Source: Acrocarpospora phusangensis
Lineage (GTDB): Bacteria; Actinomycetota; Actinomycetes; Streptosporangiales; Streptosporangiaceae
Length of the DNA: 64,000 bases
Assembly: GCF_016862995.1 (NCBI RefSeq)
Contig: NZ_BOOA01000015.1
Coordinates: 62,001 to 126,000 of the forward strand
Reading direction: 5' to 3'
Below the pieces are notes generated by a model. It saw nothing but the letters and a program-made list of their open reading frames with translations, searched no databases and was not told where the DNA came from. Of this stretch, positions 8,083 to 16,631 are shown one piece after another. A program made the position numbers and the translations under genes. How positions within the stretch are numbered: the first letter of the stretch is position 1; each line of letters begins with the position of its first letter.

Positions 8083-8634
8083 TGTGAGGGCGGCCAGGGC
8101 CATGCGGTGCAGCAGCCCGGCCATCTCCTCCCTGGAGAGCTCGCCGGCGCTGCGCGGGGTCGAGTTGATCAGGCCGAGCACGGCGTGGACGGCTGAGCGG
8201 AGCCGGGCCTGCGGCACCGCGGGGTGCAGGTCGCTGAGCACGTGCACCCACTCCTCCAGGTAGAGGCGCTGGAGCCGGCGGATCTGGCGGCGCGCGGCCT
8301 CCGGCACGTTGTGGAGCTCCCGTTCGTGTACCCGGATCAGCGCCGGATGGCTCAGGGCGAACGCGATGTGGCCGGTCAGCAGGGCCGTCAGCGCCTCCGG
8401 CGGGGGCAGTTCGGCGGTCGCGGCGCCCTGGCCGTGCAGCCGGGCGCTGATGTCCAGCAGGATCTCGCTGAGCAGGGCCTCCTTGCCCCGGAAGTGGCGG
8501 TAGAGGGCCGGTCCCGTGATCCCCACGGCGGCGCCGATGTCCTCGATCGACACCCCGTGGAAACCGCGCGCCGCGAACAGGTCCGCCGCCGCGTCCAGGA
8601 TCTCGGCCCGCCGATCGCGGGTAGGAGTAGCCAT
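8068..8634 (-). CDS. TetR-family regulator of the acyl-CoA operon
   Basis: This 188-residue repressor has a TetR DNA-binding domain at residues 8-55 (RAEILDAAADLFAARGFHGV, then IGAAVGITGPALYRHFRGKE) and a TetR_C-type ligand domain. It diverges from the carboxylase operon and resembles repressors of acyl-CoA degradation genes in actinobacteria. Its ATG stands six bases after TAACAT (8641-8646 on this strand), so the mRNA is probably leaderless. The GTTAA-N6-TTAAC palindrome covers that -10 box, which predicts autorepression along with control of the operon. The effector is probably an acyl-CoA. Confidence 0.9.
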   Translation of the reverse strand: MATPTRDRRAEILDAAADLFAARGFHGVSIEDIGAAVGITGPALYRHFRGKEALLSEILLDISARLHGQGAATAELPPPEALTALLTGHIAFALSHPALIRVHERELHNVPEAARRQIRRLQRLYLEEWVHVLSDLHPAVPQARLRSAVHAVLGLINSTPRSAGELSREEMAGLLHRMALAALTVSGD

Positions 8635-8642
8635 GCGGCAAT

Positions 8643-8658
8643 GTTAATCTGCGTTAAC
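8643..8658. promoter_or_regulatory. Probable TetR operator GTTAA-N6-TTAAC
   Basis: A perfect 5-bp inverted repeat with a 6-bp spacer lies between the TetR gene and the carboxyltransferase gene. It overlaps the TetR -10 box and sits 21 bp before the GTG of the operon, so a bound dimer could block both promoters. Confidence 0.7.
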
Positions 8659-8678
8659 GTGGAGAGGGGAGGTGACAG

Positions 8679-10247
8679 GTGAACTCGTGGCCCGTGCTGC
8701 CGAGCACCTGTGATCAGGGCTCGGACGCGTACAAACGGAACGCGGAGGCCAATGAGCGGCTGGCCGCCGGCCTGCGGGAGCGGCTGGACGTCGCCGCGCG
8801 CGGCGGGCCGGAACGCGCCCGCCTCCGGCACGTCGGGCGCGGCAAACTGCTGCCCAGGGACCGGGTCGACACCCTGCTCGACCCCGGGTCCCGCTTCCTG
8901 GAACTGTCCGCCCTGGCCGCCACCGGCATGTACGGCGACGACGCGCCCGCCGCCGGGATCATCACCGGCGTGGGGCGCGTGGCGGGCCGGGAAGTCGTCG
9001 TGGTCGCCAACGACGCCACGGTGAAGGGCGGGACGTACTACCCGATCACCGTCAAGAAGCACCTGCGGGCGCAGGAGGTGGCCCTCCACAACAACCTGCC
9101 CTGCGTCTACCTGGTGGACTCGGGCGGCGCGTTCCTGCCCCGGCAGGACGAGGTCTTCCCCGACCGGGAGCACTTCGGGCGGATCTTCTACAACCAGGCG
9201 ACCATGTCCGCCCGCGGCATCCCCCAGATCGCCGCCGTGCTCGGCTCCTGCACGGCGGGCGGCGCCTACGTGCCCGCCATGAGCGACGAAGCCGTGATCG
9301 TCAGGAACCAGGGCACGATCTTCCTCGGCGGGCCGCCGCTGGTCAAAGCAGCCACCGGCGAGACGGTCACCGCCGAGGAGCTGGGCGGGGGAGACGTGCA
9401 CGCCCGGGTCAGCGGCGTCACCGACCACCTGGCCGAGGACGACGCCCACGCCCTGCGCATCGTCCGCGACATCGTCGCCACCCTCGGCCCCCGGGCCGAA
9501 CGCCCGTGGACGGTCGAATCGGCCGAAGCCCCCCGGCACTCGCCGCACGACCTCTACGGCATCGTCCCCGAGGACACCCGCACCCCCTACGACGTGCGCG
9601 AGGTCATCGGCAGGATCGCCGACGGCAGCCGCTTTCTGGAGTTCAAGGCCGAGTACGGTTCCACCCTCGTCACCGGTTTCGCCAGGATCCACGGCCACCC
9701 GGTGGGGATCATCGCCAACAACGGCATCCTGTTCGCCGAGTCGGCGCTGAAGGGCGCGCACTTCATCGAGCTGTGCGACCGGCGCGCCACGCCGCTGCTG
9801 TTCCTGCAGAACATCAGCGGGTTCATGGTGGGCAAGGCGTACGAGGCGGGCGGGATCGCCAAACACGGCGCGAAGATGGTCACGGCGGTCGCCTGCGCCC
9901 GGGTGCCCAAGTTCACGGTGATCATCGGGGGTTCGTTCGGGGCCGGGAACTACGCCATGGCCGGCAGGGCGTACCAGCCCAGGTTCCTGTGGATGTGGCC
10001 GAACGCCCGCATCTCCGTCATGGGCGGCGAACAGGCCGCCAACGTGCTCGCCAGCGTCGGCAACGCCGACCCCGCCGAGATCCGCGCCCAGTACGAGACG
10101 CAGGGCAGCCCTTACTACTCGACCGCGCGCCTCTGGGACGACGGCGTCATCGACCCCGTGGACACCCGGACCGTGCTCGGCCTGGCCTTGGGCGCCGCCG
10201 CGAACGCGCCCCTCGAACCCGTCGGCTACGGCGTATTCAGGATGTGA
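8679..10247 (+). CDS. Acyl-CoA carboxylase carboxyltransferase (methylcrotonyl-type beta)
   Basis: This 522-residue subunit transfers carboxyl from carboxybiotin to an acyl-CoA. Both crotonase-fold halves are complete. The N half has [15 protein letters not shown] and [16 protein letters not shown]; the C half has [20 protein letters not shown] and [19 protein letters not shown]. These are typical of 3-methylcrotonyl-CoA carboxylase beta chains. Neighbouring HMG-CoA lyase supports a leucine pathway role. The start is GTG 8679, with an AG-rich ribosome site (8661-8675). The biotin carboxylase subunit follows after 4 bp. A second carboxyltransferase gene lies at 48627-50222. Confidence 0.92.
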   Translation: MNSWPVLPSTCDQGSDAYKRNAEANERLAAGLRERLDVAARGGPERARLRHVGRGKLLPRDRVDTLLDPGSRFLELSALAATGMYGDDAPAAGIITGVGRVAGREVVVVANDATVKGGTYYPITVKKHLRAQEVALHNNLPCVYLVDSGGAFLPRQDEVFPDREHFGRIFYNQATMSARGIPQIAAVLGSCTAGGAYVPAMSDEAVIVRNQGTIFLGGPPLVKAATGETVTAEELGGGDVHARVSGVTDHLAEDDAHALRIVRDIVATLGPRAERPWTVESAEAPRHSPHDLYGIVPEDTRTPYDVREVIGRIADGSRFLEFKAEYGSTLVTGFARIHGHPVGIIANNGILFAESALKGAHFIELCDRRATPLLFLQNISGFMVGKAYEAGGIAKHGAKMVTAVACARVPKFTVIIGGSFGAGNYAMAGRAYQPRFLWMWPNARISVMGGEQAANVLASVGNADPAEIRAQYETQGSPYYSTARLWDDGVIDPVDTRTVLGLALGAAANAPLEPVGYGVFRM

Positions 10248-10251
10248 TCCC

Positions 10252-12483
10252 ATGTTCGACGCGGTTCTGGTCGCGAACCGGGGCGAGATCGCCGTCCGGG
10301 TGATCCGCACCCTGCGCGCCCTCGGCGTGCGCTCCGTCGCCGTCCACAGCGACGCCGACTCCGGCGCCCCCCACGTCCTCGCCGCCGACACGGCGGTACG
10401 GCTCCCGCACGGCTACCTCGACGTCGACGGCATCATCTCCGCCGCCCGCCGCTCGGGGGCCCAGGCCATCCACCCCGGCTACGGCTTCCTCGCGGAGAAC
10501 GCCGGATTCGCCCGGGCCTGCGCCGAGGCGGGCCTGGTCTTCGTCGGCCCGCCGCCGGAGGCCATCGAGGCGATGGGCGACAAGATCCGGGCCAAGGAGA
10601 CGGTCGCCAAGGCGGGCGTGCCCGTGGTGCCAGGAACGACCGGCGACCTGTCCGGCTGGACCGAGTTCCCGGCGCTGATCAAGCCCTCCGCCGGAGGCGG
10701 CGGCAAGGGCATGCTCCTCGTGCGCTCGGCCGCCGACCTCCCCGAGGCCATCGAGTCGGCCCGGCGCACGGCCCTGGCCGCCTTCGGCGACGGCACCCTG
10801 CTCATCGAACGCTTCGTCGCCAACCCCCGGCACATCGAGATCCAGGTGCTCGCCGACTCCCTCGGCAACGTGGTCCACCTGGGCGAACGCGAGTGCAGCC
10901 TCCAGCGCCGCCACCAGAAGATCATCGAAGAGGCCCCGTCCCCGTTCGTGGACGCCGCCACCCGCGAGCGCATGGGCTCCGCCGCCGTCGAGGCCGCCCG
11001 CTCCGTCGGGTACGTCGGCGCCGGAACCGTGGAGTTCATCGTCCCCGGCGGCGAGGGCCCCGGCGAGTTCTTCTTCATGGAGATGAACACCCGCCTCCAG
11101 GTCGAGCACCCGGTCACCGAACTCGTCTGCCGCGTCGGCGGAACCCCCATCGACCTGGTGGCCCTTCAACTCCACGTAGCCGCGGGCGACCCTCTCGGCT
11201 TCGACCAGGACGACGTCACCCTCACCGGCCACGCCGTCGAAGCCCGCGTCTACGCCGAGGACCCCCGCCGCGGCTTCCTCCCCACCGGCGGCACCGTCCT
11301 CGCCCTCCACGAACCCGCCGCCCCCGTACGCGTCGACTCCGGCCTGGCCCCCGGCCTCGTCATCGGCAGCGACTACGACCCCATGCTCTCCAAGGTCATC
11401 ACCTGGTCCCCCACCCGCGCCGCCGCCCTCCGCACCCTGCGCGAGGCCCTCTCCGAAACCGTCATCCTCGGCGTCCCCACCAACATCGCCTTCCTCCGGG
11501 CCTTGCTCGCCCATCCCGACGTCGTCGCAGGCCACCTGGACACCGGCCTGGTCGAACGCCACCTCGACACCCTCCTCACGAACCCCGAAATCTCGGAAAT
11601 TCCACCATTCGTCCTGGCGGTGGCCGCACTGCACTTCCACCCCGACGGATCCACGAGCGACGACCCCTGGGACGTCCCCGACGGCTGGCGCCTGGGCGAA
11701 CGCGCCTGGACGACATACCGCCTCGAATCCGGCGGCGACCTCACCGACGTCCGCATCCGCGGCACCCGCCACAACGCCGAGGTCGCGATCGGCGACACTG
11801 TCCTGTCCGCCGCCCTCGGCCAATCCGGAACGGCAACGGTCGACGGGATGACGAGGCGCTATGTCATCGCGCGCCCGGGTCTAGCCCTCGAGGGTGTGGG
11901 GCGCAGGCCCGAGTGGGCGGGCCAAAGCCTTGAGAGCACAGGACGACACCCTGCGGTGGTGGGGCAGAACCCTGAGACCGGGACGAATCCCGAGGCGGTG
12001 AGGCAAAGCGCTGAGACCGTTGGGTCGAGTCCTGTTTCGGCGACGCGGAGCCCCGAGGTGGCGAGCCGTGAGGGAATGGGGCGGAGCCCCGAGGTGGGGA
12101 GCCGTGGGGGGGCGGGGCGGAGCCCCGGGGGTGGACAAAGGGTGGGTGGGTGGGAGAACAGCGGTAACACGCTGTGGATCTCAGCCACCGGAACCTGGTC
12201 GGTGACGCTTCACGATCCAGGGGATCCGAGTGATCGTGCGAGCGCAAGCCGTACAGCCGACGGAACAGTTCGCAGTCCTATGCCGGGGACAGTCCTCATG
12301 GTGAAGGCCGCCGTCGGGGACAGAGTCGATGCCGGCCAGCCGCTCCTGATCGTCGAAGCGATGAAGATGGAACACGTCGTCACGGCCCCCATCGAAGGCA
12401 TCGTCACCGACCTCCCCATCCGCGCGGGCCAACAGGTCGCCATGGACACCCCCCTGGCCACCGTCACCCCGGAGGAACCGTAA
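10252..12483 (+). CDS. Acyl-CoA carboxylase alpha chain with repeat insert
   Basis: Biotin carboxylase and biotin carrier domains are on one 743-residue chain, making carboxybiotin for the preceding subunit. The ATP-grasp part runs to about 450 (GGGGKGML loop, EMNTRLQVEHPVTE). A linker domain follows, and the carrier is C-terminal with EAMKMEH, biotinyl Lys705. Residues 544-638 are a Gly/Pro/Ser-rich tandem repeat with no counterpart in the 638-residue paralogue at 46705-48621. The insert is in frame and falls between a beta strand ending RRYVIAR and one starting NTLWIS, so the enzyme may still work. The TAA overlaps the next ATG by 1 bp. Confidence 0.92.
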   Translation: MFDAVLVANRGEIAVRVIRTLRALGVRSVAVHSDADSGAPHVLAADTAVRLPHGYLDVDGIISAARRSGAQAIHPGYGFLAENAGFARACAEAGLVFVGPPPEAIEAMGDKIRAKETVAKAGVPVVPGTTGDLSGWTEFPALIKPSAGGGGKGMLLVRSAADLPEAIESARRTALAAFGDGTLLIERFVANPRHIEIQVLADSLGNVVHLGERECSLQRRHQKIIEEAPSPFVDAATRERMGSAAVEAARSVGYVGAGTVEFIVPGGEGPGEFFFMEMNTRLQVEHPVTELVCRVGGTPIDLVALQLHVAAGDPLGFDQDDVTLTGHAVEARVYAEDPRRGFLPTGGTVLALHEPAAPVRVDSGLAPGLVIGSDYDPMLSKVITWSPTRAAALRTLREALSETVILGVPTNIAFLRALLAHPDVVAGHLDTGLVERHLDTLLTNPEISEIPPFVLAVAALHFHPDGSTSDDPWDVPDGWRLGERAWTTYRLESGGDLTDVRIRGTRHNAEVAIGDTVLSAALGQSGTATVDGMTRRYVIARPGLALEGVGRRPEWAGQSLESTGRHPAVVGQNPETGTNPEAVRQSAETVGSSPVSATRSPEVASREGMGRSPEVGSRGGAGRSPGGGQRVGGWENSGNTLWISATGTWSVTLHDPGDPSDRASASRTADGTVRSPMPGTVLMVKAAVGDRVDAGQPLLIVEAMKMEHVVTAPIEGIVTDLPIRAGQQVAMDTPLATVTPEEP
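11881..12135. repeat. In-frame 21-bp tandem repeat in biotin carboxylase gene
   Basis: The anchor CYYGAG recurs at 11887, 11908, 11929, 11950, 11971, 11989, 12010, 12031, 12052, 12088 and 12124. Spacing is 21 bp except one 18-bp step and two final 36-bp steps, always a multiple of three. The protein shows a seven-residue beat such as GRRPEWA, GQSLEST, GRHPAVV, GQNPETG and finally RSPEVAS. The last two long units are nearly identical, which suggests recent duplication. The unit is unrelated to any known carboxylase domain. Confidence 0.85.
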
Positions 12484-13391
12484 TGCACCGCATCGACGGA
12501 CTACCGACACACGTCACCATCTACGAGGTAGGCCCCAGAGACGGCCTCCAGAACGAATCCACGATCGTCCCCGTGGAGATCAAAGCGGAGTTCGTGGAAC
12601 GCCTGGTCGACGCCGGCCTCACCACCATCGAGACGACCAGTTTCGTCCACCCCTCCTGGGTCCCCCAACTGGCCGACGCCGCCGACCTGCTGGCCAGAAT
12701 CGAACGCCGCCCCGGGATCCACTATCCCGTCCTGGTCCCCAACGACCGAGGCCTCGACCGCGCCCTCGAAAGCGGCGTCACCGAAATCGCCATCTTCGGC
12801 AGCGCCACCGAATCCTTCGCCCAACGCAATCTCAACCGCACCGTCGACTCCCAGTTCGACATGTTCGCCCCAGTCGTATCCCGCGCACTCGAACACGGCC
12901 TGCGCGTCCGCGCCTACATCTCGATGTGCTTCGGCGACCCCTGGGAAGGCGAAGTCCCCATCCCGCAGGTCGTCGACGTCGGAATGCGCCTCCTCGACCT
13001 GGGCTGCTACGAACTCTCCCTGGGCGACACCATCGGCGTCGGCACCCCCGGCCACGCCCGCGCCCTGATCGAAGCCTTCCCCTGCGGCCCGTCCCAACTG
13101 GCCGTGCACTTCCACGACACGTACGGCCAAGCCCTGGCCAACACCCTCGAAGCCCTCCGGTGCGGCGTCACCGTCGTGGACGCCTCCGCGGGCGGCATCG
13201 GCGGCTGCCCGTACGCGGCGAGCGCCACCGGCAACCTCGCCACCGAGGACCTCGTCTGGATGCTCCACGGCCTCGGCATCGAGACCGGCGTGGACCTCGA
13301 CTCCCTGGTCGCCACCTCCAGCTGGCTCGCCGCCCATCTGGGCCGCCCCAGCCCTTCCCCCGTTGTCCGCGCCCTCTCCAAGGAGCCGTGA
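12483..13391 (+). CDS. Hydroxymethylglutaryl-CoA lyase
   Basis: This 302-residue TIM-barrel enzyme splits HMG-CoA into acetyl-CoA and acetoacetate, the last step of leucine breakdown. The N-terminal EVGPRDGLQNE and C-terminal GGIGGCPYAASATGNLATED match the family, with the catalytic Cys inside GGCPYA and metal-binding His in HFHDTYGQA. It overlaps the biotin carboxylase stop and the next start by single bases, so the operon is tightly coupled. Its presence makes methylcrotonyl-CoA the likely substrate of the carboxylase. No 3-methylglutaconyl-CoA hydratase is in this operon; the enoyl-CoA hydratase at 45937 could supply it. Confidence 0.95.
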   Translation: MHRIDGLPTHVTIYEVGPRDGLQNESTIVPVEIKAEFVERLVDAGLTTIETTSFVHPSWVPQLADAADLLARIERRPGIHYPVLVPNDRGLDRALESGVTEIAIFGSATESFAQRNLNRTVDSQFDMFAPVVSRALEHGLRVRAYISMCFGDPWEGEVPIPQVVDVGMRLLDLGCYELSLGDTIGVGTPGHARALIEAFPCGPSQLAVHFHDTYGQALANTLEALRCGVTVVDASAGGIGGCPYAASATGNLATEDLVWMLHGLGIETGVDLDSLVATSSWLAAHLGRPSPSPVVRALSKEP

Positions 13392-14542
13392 TGCTCACCG
13401 ACGAATACGACGACCTGCGGAAATCCGTCGAGTCCTTCGCCCGTGAGGTGGTGGCTCCGGTGATCGGCGACTTCTACGAGCGCGGCGAGTTCCCGTACGA
13501 GATCGTCCGCAAGATGGGCGCGATGGGCCTGTTCGGCCTGCCCATCCCGGAGGAGTACGGCGGCATGGGCGGCGACTACTTCGCCCTCTGCCTGGCCCTG
13601 GAGGAACTCGCCCGGGTCGACTCCTCGGTGGCCATCACCCTGGAGGCCGGGGTCTCCCTGGGCGCGATGCCGCTGCTGCGGTTCGGCTCGGACGAGCAGC
13701 GGACGCGCTGGCTGCCCGCGCTCGCGGCGGGCGAGCGGCTGGGCGCGTTCGGCCTCACCGAGCCCGGCGGCGGCTCCGACGTGCCCGGCGGCATGCGGAC
13801 CACGGCCACCCTGGACGGCGACGAATGGGTGATCAACGGCTCGAAGGCGTTCATCACCAACTCCGGCACCGACATCACCGCCTTCATCGCGGTGGCCGCC
13901 ATCACCGGCCGCCGCGCGGACGGCCGCCCCGAGATCTCGACCATCCTCGTCCCCGCCGGCACCCCGGGCCTCACGGTGTCCAAGAAGTACTCCAAGGTCG
14001 GCTGGTCCGCCAGCGACACCCGCGAGCTGGCGTTCACCGACTGCCGCGTCCCGTCCGGCAACCTGATCGGCGAGCTCGGCCGCGGCTACGCCCAGTTCCT
14101 CCAGACCCTGGACGAGGGCAGAGTCGCCATCGCCGCCCTCTCCGTCGGCCTCGCCCAGGGCTGCGTGGACGAGTCCCTGCGCTACGCCCGCGAGCGGCAC
14201 GCCTTCGGCCGTCCCATCGGCGGGTACCAGGCCCTCCAGTTCAAGATCGCCGACATGGAGACCAGGACCCACACCGCGCGCCTGGCGTACTACCACGCGG
14301 CCGAGCGCATGCTGGCCGGTCTGCCCTTCAAGAAGGAGGCGGCGATCGCCAAGCTGGTCTCCTCCAACGCGGCCATGGACAACGCCCGCGACGCCACCCA
14401 GATCTTCGGCGGCTACGGCTTCATGAACGAATTCCCCGTGGGCCGTTTCTACCGGGACGCGAAGATCCTCGAAATCGGCGAAGGCACCAGCGAGGTCCAG
14501 CGCATGCTGATCGCCAGGGAACTCGGCCTTTCCGCTCTCTGA
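13391..14542 (+). CDS. Acyl-CoA dehydrogenase (branched or short chain)
   Basis: This 383-residue flavoenzyme oxidises an acyl-CoA to its 2-enoyl-CoA. The FAD motifs are GAFGLTEPGGGSD and WVINGSKAFITN, with FGGYGFMNEFPVGRFYRDAK near the end. IGEGTSEVQ places a Glu (364) where medium- and short-chain dehydrogenases keep their catalytic base, whereas isovaleryl-CoA dehydrogenases have their Glu elsewhere. It may therefore use 2-methylbutyryl- or isobutyryl-CoA, or be a general short-chain enzyme. ATG 13391 overlaps the lyase TGA by one base, and a terminator follows. Confidence 0.92.
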   Translation: MLTDEYDDLRKSVESFAREVVAPVIGDFYERGEFPYEIVRKMGAMGLFGLPIPEEYGGMGGDYFALCLALEELARVDSSVAITLEAGVSLGAMPLLRFGSDEQRTRWLPALAAGERLGAFGLTEPGGGSDVPGGMRTTATLDGDEWVINGSKAFITNSGTDITAFIAVAAITGRRADGRPEISTILVPAGTPGLTVSKKYSKVGWSASDTRELAFTDCRVPSGNLIGELGRGYAQFLQTLDEGRVAIAALSVGLAQGCVDESLRYARERHAFGRPIGGYQALQFKIADMETRTHTARLAYYHAAERMLAGLPFKKEAAIAKLVSSNAAMDNARDATQIFGGYGFMNEFPVGRFYRDAKILEIGEGTSEVQRMLIARELGLSAL

Positions 14543-14568
14543 CCTGGCGCGATTGATTTCTCAAAACA

Positions 14569-14603
14569 AACCGCCCTGTTCCCGATCGGGGAACAGGGCG
14601 GTT
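14569..14603. terminator. Strong terminator after the leucine operon
   Basis: AACCGCCCTGTTCCC pairs perfectly with GGGAACAGGGCGGTT around a 5-base loop. A-rich flank on the left and GTTCGTTATC on the right make it usable in both directions. It separates the acyl-CoA dehydrogenase gene from the opposing secreted-protein gene. Confidence 0.92.
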
Positions 14604-14622
14604 CGTTATCGCGGCCGACAGC

Positions 14623-15111
14623 TCAGTTGAAGGGGTTGTCGTAGGTGCCGCTGCTCTTGGTACGCGTCATGTACTGCCATCCGTTGACGCTGCTGAACCA
14701 GCCGGCGGTCACGTCGAAGCGGAGGTTGCTGACGGTGATGCCGGGGGTGGCCTCGGCGTCGTACACGGTCACCTGCTGGCATCCGGTGGCCGAGGAGTAG
14801 CCGGTCAGGACCGGGTAGTTCACGGTCGAGCCGTTGAGCACGATGATGAACGACGGCATCGGGTACGCGTTCTGCCAGCACAGGGTCAGCGCGTAGCGGT
14901 ACTTCGTGTTGGAGTCGTCGAACGCGACGGTCCCTTCCAGGCGGGCCAGCTGCTGTCCGGTGCCGTCGTTGGCGGTCACCTGCACGTAGACCGACTGGTT
15001 CGGGCCGTACGTGGCGTGGGCGGGCGTGGCGGGCAGGACGATGACGGCCAGGGCCGTGACGGCGAGTGCGATCGACGTCGTCAGGCGACGTCCCCACGAG
15101 CGCTCGGTCAA
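14623..15111 (-). CDS. Small secreted protein, unknown function
   Basis: The 162-residue product begins at TTG 15111, because ACGAGG stands six bases before it and the next residues form a clean signal peptide (SWGRRLTTSIALAVTALAVI, cut after PAHA). The mature part of about 125 residues is polar and probably beta-rich, with two Cys (CWQNAY and TGCQQV) that could form one disulfide. Repeated Tyr and Thr and a WQYMTRTK segment near the end recall actinobacterial cell-surface proteins, but I do not recognise the family. It stands alone, facing the leucine operon across the terminator. Confidence 0.75.
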   Translation of the reverse strand: MTERSWGRRLTTSIALAVTALAVIVLPATPAHATYGPNQSVYVQVTANDGTGQQLARLEGTVAFDDSNTKYRYALTLCWQNAYPMPSFIIVLNGSTVNYPVLTGYSSATGCQQVTVYDAEATPGITVSNLRFDVTAGWFSSVNGWQYMTRTKSSGTYDNPFN

Positions 15112-15547
15112 TTCACACCTCGTTAATTCAGGAGTGAGGAACTCCCGGAGGTTATATAAGTGATCTTGGGCCGTCCAGCACGGCGATTTCGAGCCCGATC
15201 CCAAAAGCACCTCGCGCATCATTGGCATGCCATTCTTCGGGCGACCAGGGAATTGAAGGAAAATCAATCCGTAAAAATACGCTTTGGCCGGTGAAAGTTT
15301 CATGTTCGGGTGAACGGGTGCGTGGTGACGCAGGTCACATCGCGGGGGGCGGCCTCGGGGACCCCGGAGGCCGAGGTAACCTCGCTGTTCGTGGCCGGGC
15401 AGGCAGAAGGCCGGGCGAGGGCCACGGGGCGCCGGCGGGCGGGGCCGCATTAATAAACGATGAGAAATGTGATCAAGAGTGCGAGGCCGCTCCAGCCCGG
15501 TGGTTGGCTTGGCCGGGGGCCAGTCAATCGGATGAAAGGGCATATTC
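15112..15547. other. 436-bp intergenic region with two palindromes
   Basis: No coding frame with convincing codon use is visible here. The left end should hold the promoter of the secreted-protein gene; an AT-rich TTATATAAG is at 15153-15161. Two symmetric elements stand out: a GTGA-N6-TCAC site (15325-15338) and CGAGGT-A-ACCTCG (15372-15384). The right end supplies the promoter and an AAAGGG ribosome site for the Rieske protein. Confidence 0.6.
15325..15338. promoter_or_regulatory. Candidate CRP-type site GTGA-N6-TCAC
   Basis: GTGACGCAGGTCAC, flanked by G and A, matches the general CRP half-site spacing. It lies about 210 bp from both the secreted-protein start and the Rieske start. Matches this short arise by chance in GC-rich DNA, so this is only a candidate. 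Confidence 0.3.
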
Positions 15548-15976
15548 GTGGATAAGAACGTCACGCGTCGGCATGCGCTCAGTGTGGCCGCGCTCGCCGG
15601 AGCCGGGGTCGCCGTGGCGGCGTGCTCGGGCGGCGGCGACAGCACCGCGGCACCGCAGACCACGGAAGGCGGCGGCTCCTCCGCGCCCGCCGCGGGCGGC
15701 GCCCTGACCACCACGGCCGAGGTTCCGGTCGGCGGCGGCGTCGTGCTGGCCGGAGTCGTCGTGGTGCAGCCGGAGGCGGGCACCTTCAAGGGCTTCAGCC
15801 CCACCTGCACGCACCAGGGCTGCAAGGTGACCAGCGTGGCCGACGGCCAGATCGTGTGTCCCTGCCACGGCTCGCACTTCTCCATCGCCGACGGTTCAGT
15901 TTCCTCGGGCCCGGCGACGAAGCCGCTCCCCGAGGTGCCGATCAAGGTGGACGGCACGAACATCACCATGGCCTGA
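15548..15976 (+). CDS. Tat-exported Rieske [2Fe-2S] lipoprotein
   Basis: This 142-residue protein has a Tat-like start (VTRRHALSVAALAGAG) with a lipobox ending AAC at residue 26, then a Gly/Ser/Ala linker (27-55). The Rieske domain carries CTHQGC and CPCHGSHF, the two Cys-x-His pairs for the cluster, and a PLPEVPIKVDG end strand. It is therefore probably an outer-face membrane-anchored electron carrier. No cytochrome b or oxidase gene is near. The GTG start is preceded by AAAGGG. Its stop lies in a small duplication, CCTGACACGCG repeated twice. Confidence 0.88.
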   Translation: MDKNVTRRHALSVAALAGAGVAVAACSGGGDSTAAPQTTEGGGSSAPAAGGALTTTAEVPVGGGVVLAGVVVVQPEAGTFKGFSPTCTHQGCKVTSVADGQIVCPCHGSHFSIADGSVSSGPATKPLPEVPIKVDGTNITMA

Positions 15977-15995
15977 CACGCGCCTGACACGCGCG

Positions 15996-16035
15996 GACGC
16001 CCCCGACGCCGAGCCGCCTCGGCACCGGGGGCGTC
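15996..16035. terminator. Terminator hairpin after Rieske gene
   Basis: Outer arms GACGCCCCCG and CGGGGGCGTC enclose a second stem GCCGAG-CCGC-CTCGGC, and TTGAATTT follows. The nested stem is strong and sits 20 bp after the stop codon. Confidence 0.85.
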
Positions 16036-16113
16036 TTGAATTTCGGTCCTAACCAGTTGTTACGGCCATGGTGATGATGGACGTATTTGGCGCGCGAATT
16101 CTAGAGTCCTCTC

Positions 16114-16581
16114 ATGACGGGCGATGATCTCCAGGATCTCCAGCTGCGCAGGGCCGAGAAGACCGATGCCGACCAGATCTTCGCGCTGGCGCGGGAGTTC
16201 GCGTTGTCGTTCCGGCCGGAGCGCGCCCCCTTCGACGCGGCCTTCCCCCAGTTGATGGCGAACGAGGACGCGTTCCTGATGGTGGCCACGGTCGACGGGG
16301 TGGTGCGCGGGTACCTGCTGGGGTTCACCCATCTGACGCTGTTCGCCAACGGGCGGGTGGCCTGGGTGGAGGAGGCCATGATCGAGAGCGCGTTCCGGCG
16401 GCACGGCCTCGGCCGGCTGCTGCTGGAGGAGTTCGAGGTGTGGGCGCGGACCAGGGACGCCGGCTACGTCGCCCTCGCCACCCGGCGCGCCGCCGAGTTC
16501 TACCGGGCGCTCGGGTACGACGTCTCCGCCACGTACTACCGCAAGATGCTGACCCGCCCGCCGGACGGCGAGCGGGCCTGA
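16114..16581 (+). CDS. GNAT-family N-acetyltransferase
   Basis: This 155-residue acetyl-CoA-dependent acyltransferase shows the GNAT order: RRAEKTDADQIFALAREF at the N-terminus, the V-shaped strand VRGYLLGFTHLTLF, and the acetyl-CoA loop RRHGLGRLLLEEFEVWA (residues 95-111). The ending RRAAEFYRALGYDVSATYYRKML is the usual motif B strand and helix. Its substrate is unknown. TAGAGT at 16102-16107 precedes the ATG by six bases, consistent with a leaderless transcript. Confidence 0.9.
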   Translation: MTGDDLQDLQLRRAEKTDADQIFALAREFALSFRPERAPFDAAFPQLMANEDAFLMVATVDGVVRGYLLGFTHLTLFANGRVAWVEEAMIESAFRRHGLGRLLLEEFEVWARTRDAGYVALATRRAAEFYRALGYDVSATYYRKMLTRPPDGERA

Positions 16582-16631
16582 GGCGTACGTCAAGAAGCCT
16601 GAGCGAACACCCTGGGGCGTGTCAGAAGGGG

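Noticed and set aside
13391-14542. Isovaleryl-CoA dehydrogenase as a firm name
   Set aside because: Glu at the IGEGTSEVQ position is a medium/short-chain feature; isovaleryl-CoA dehydrogenases have their catalytic Glu on another helix.
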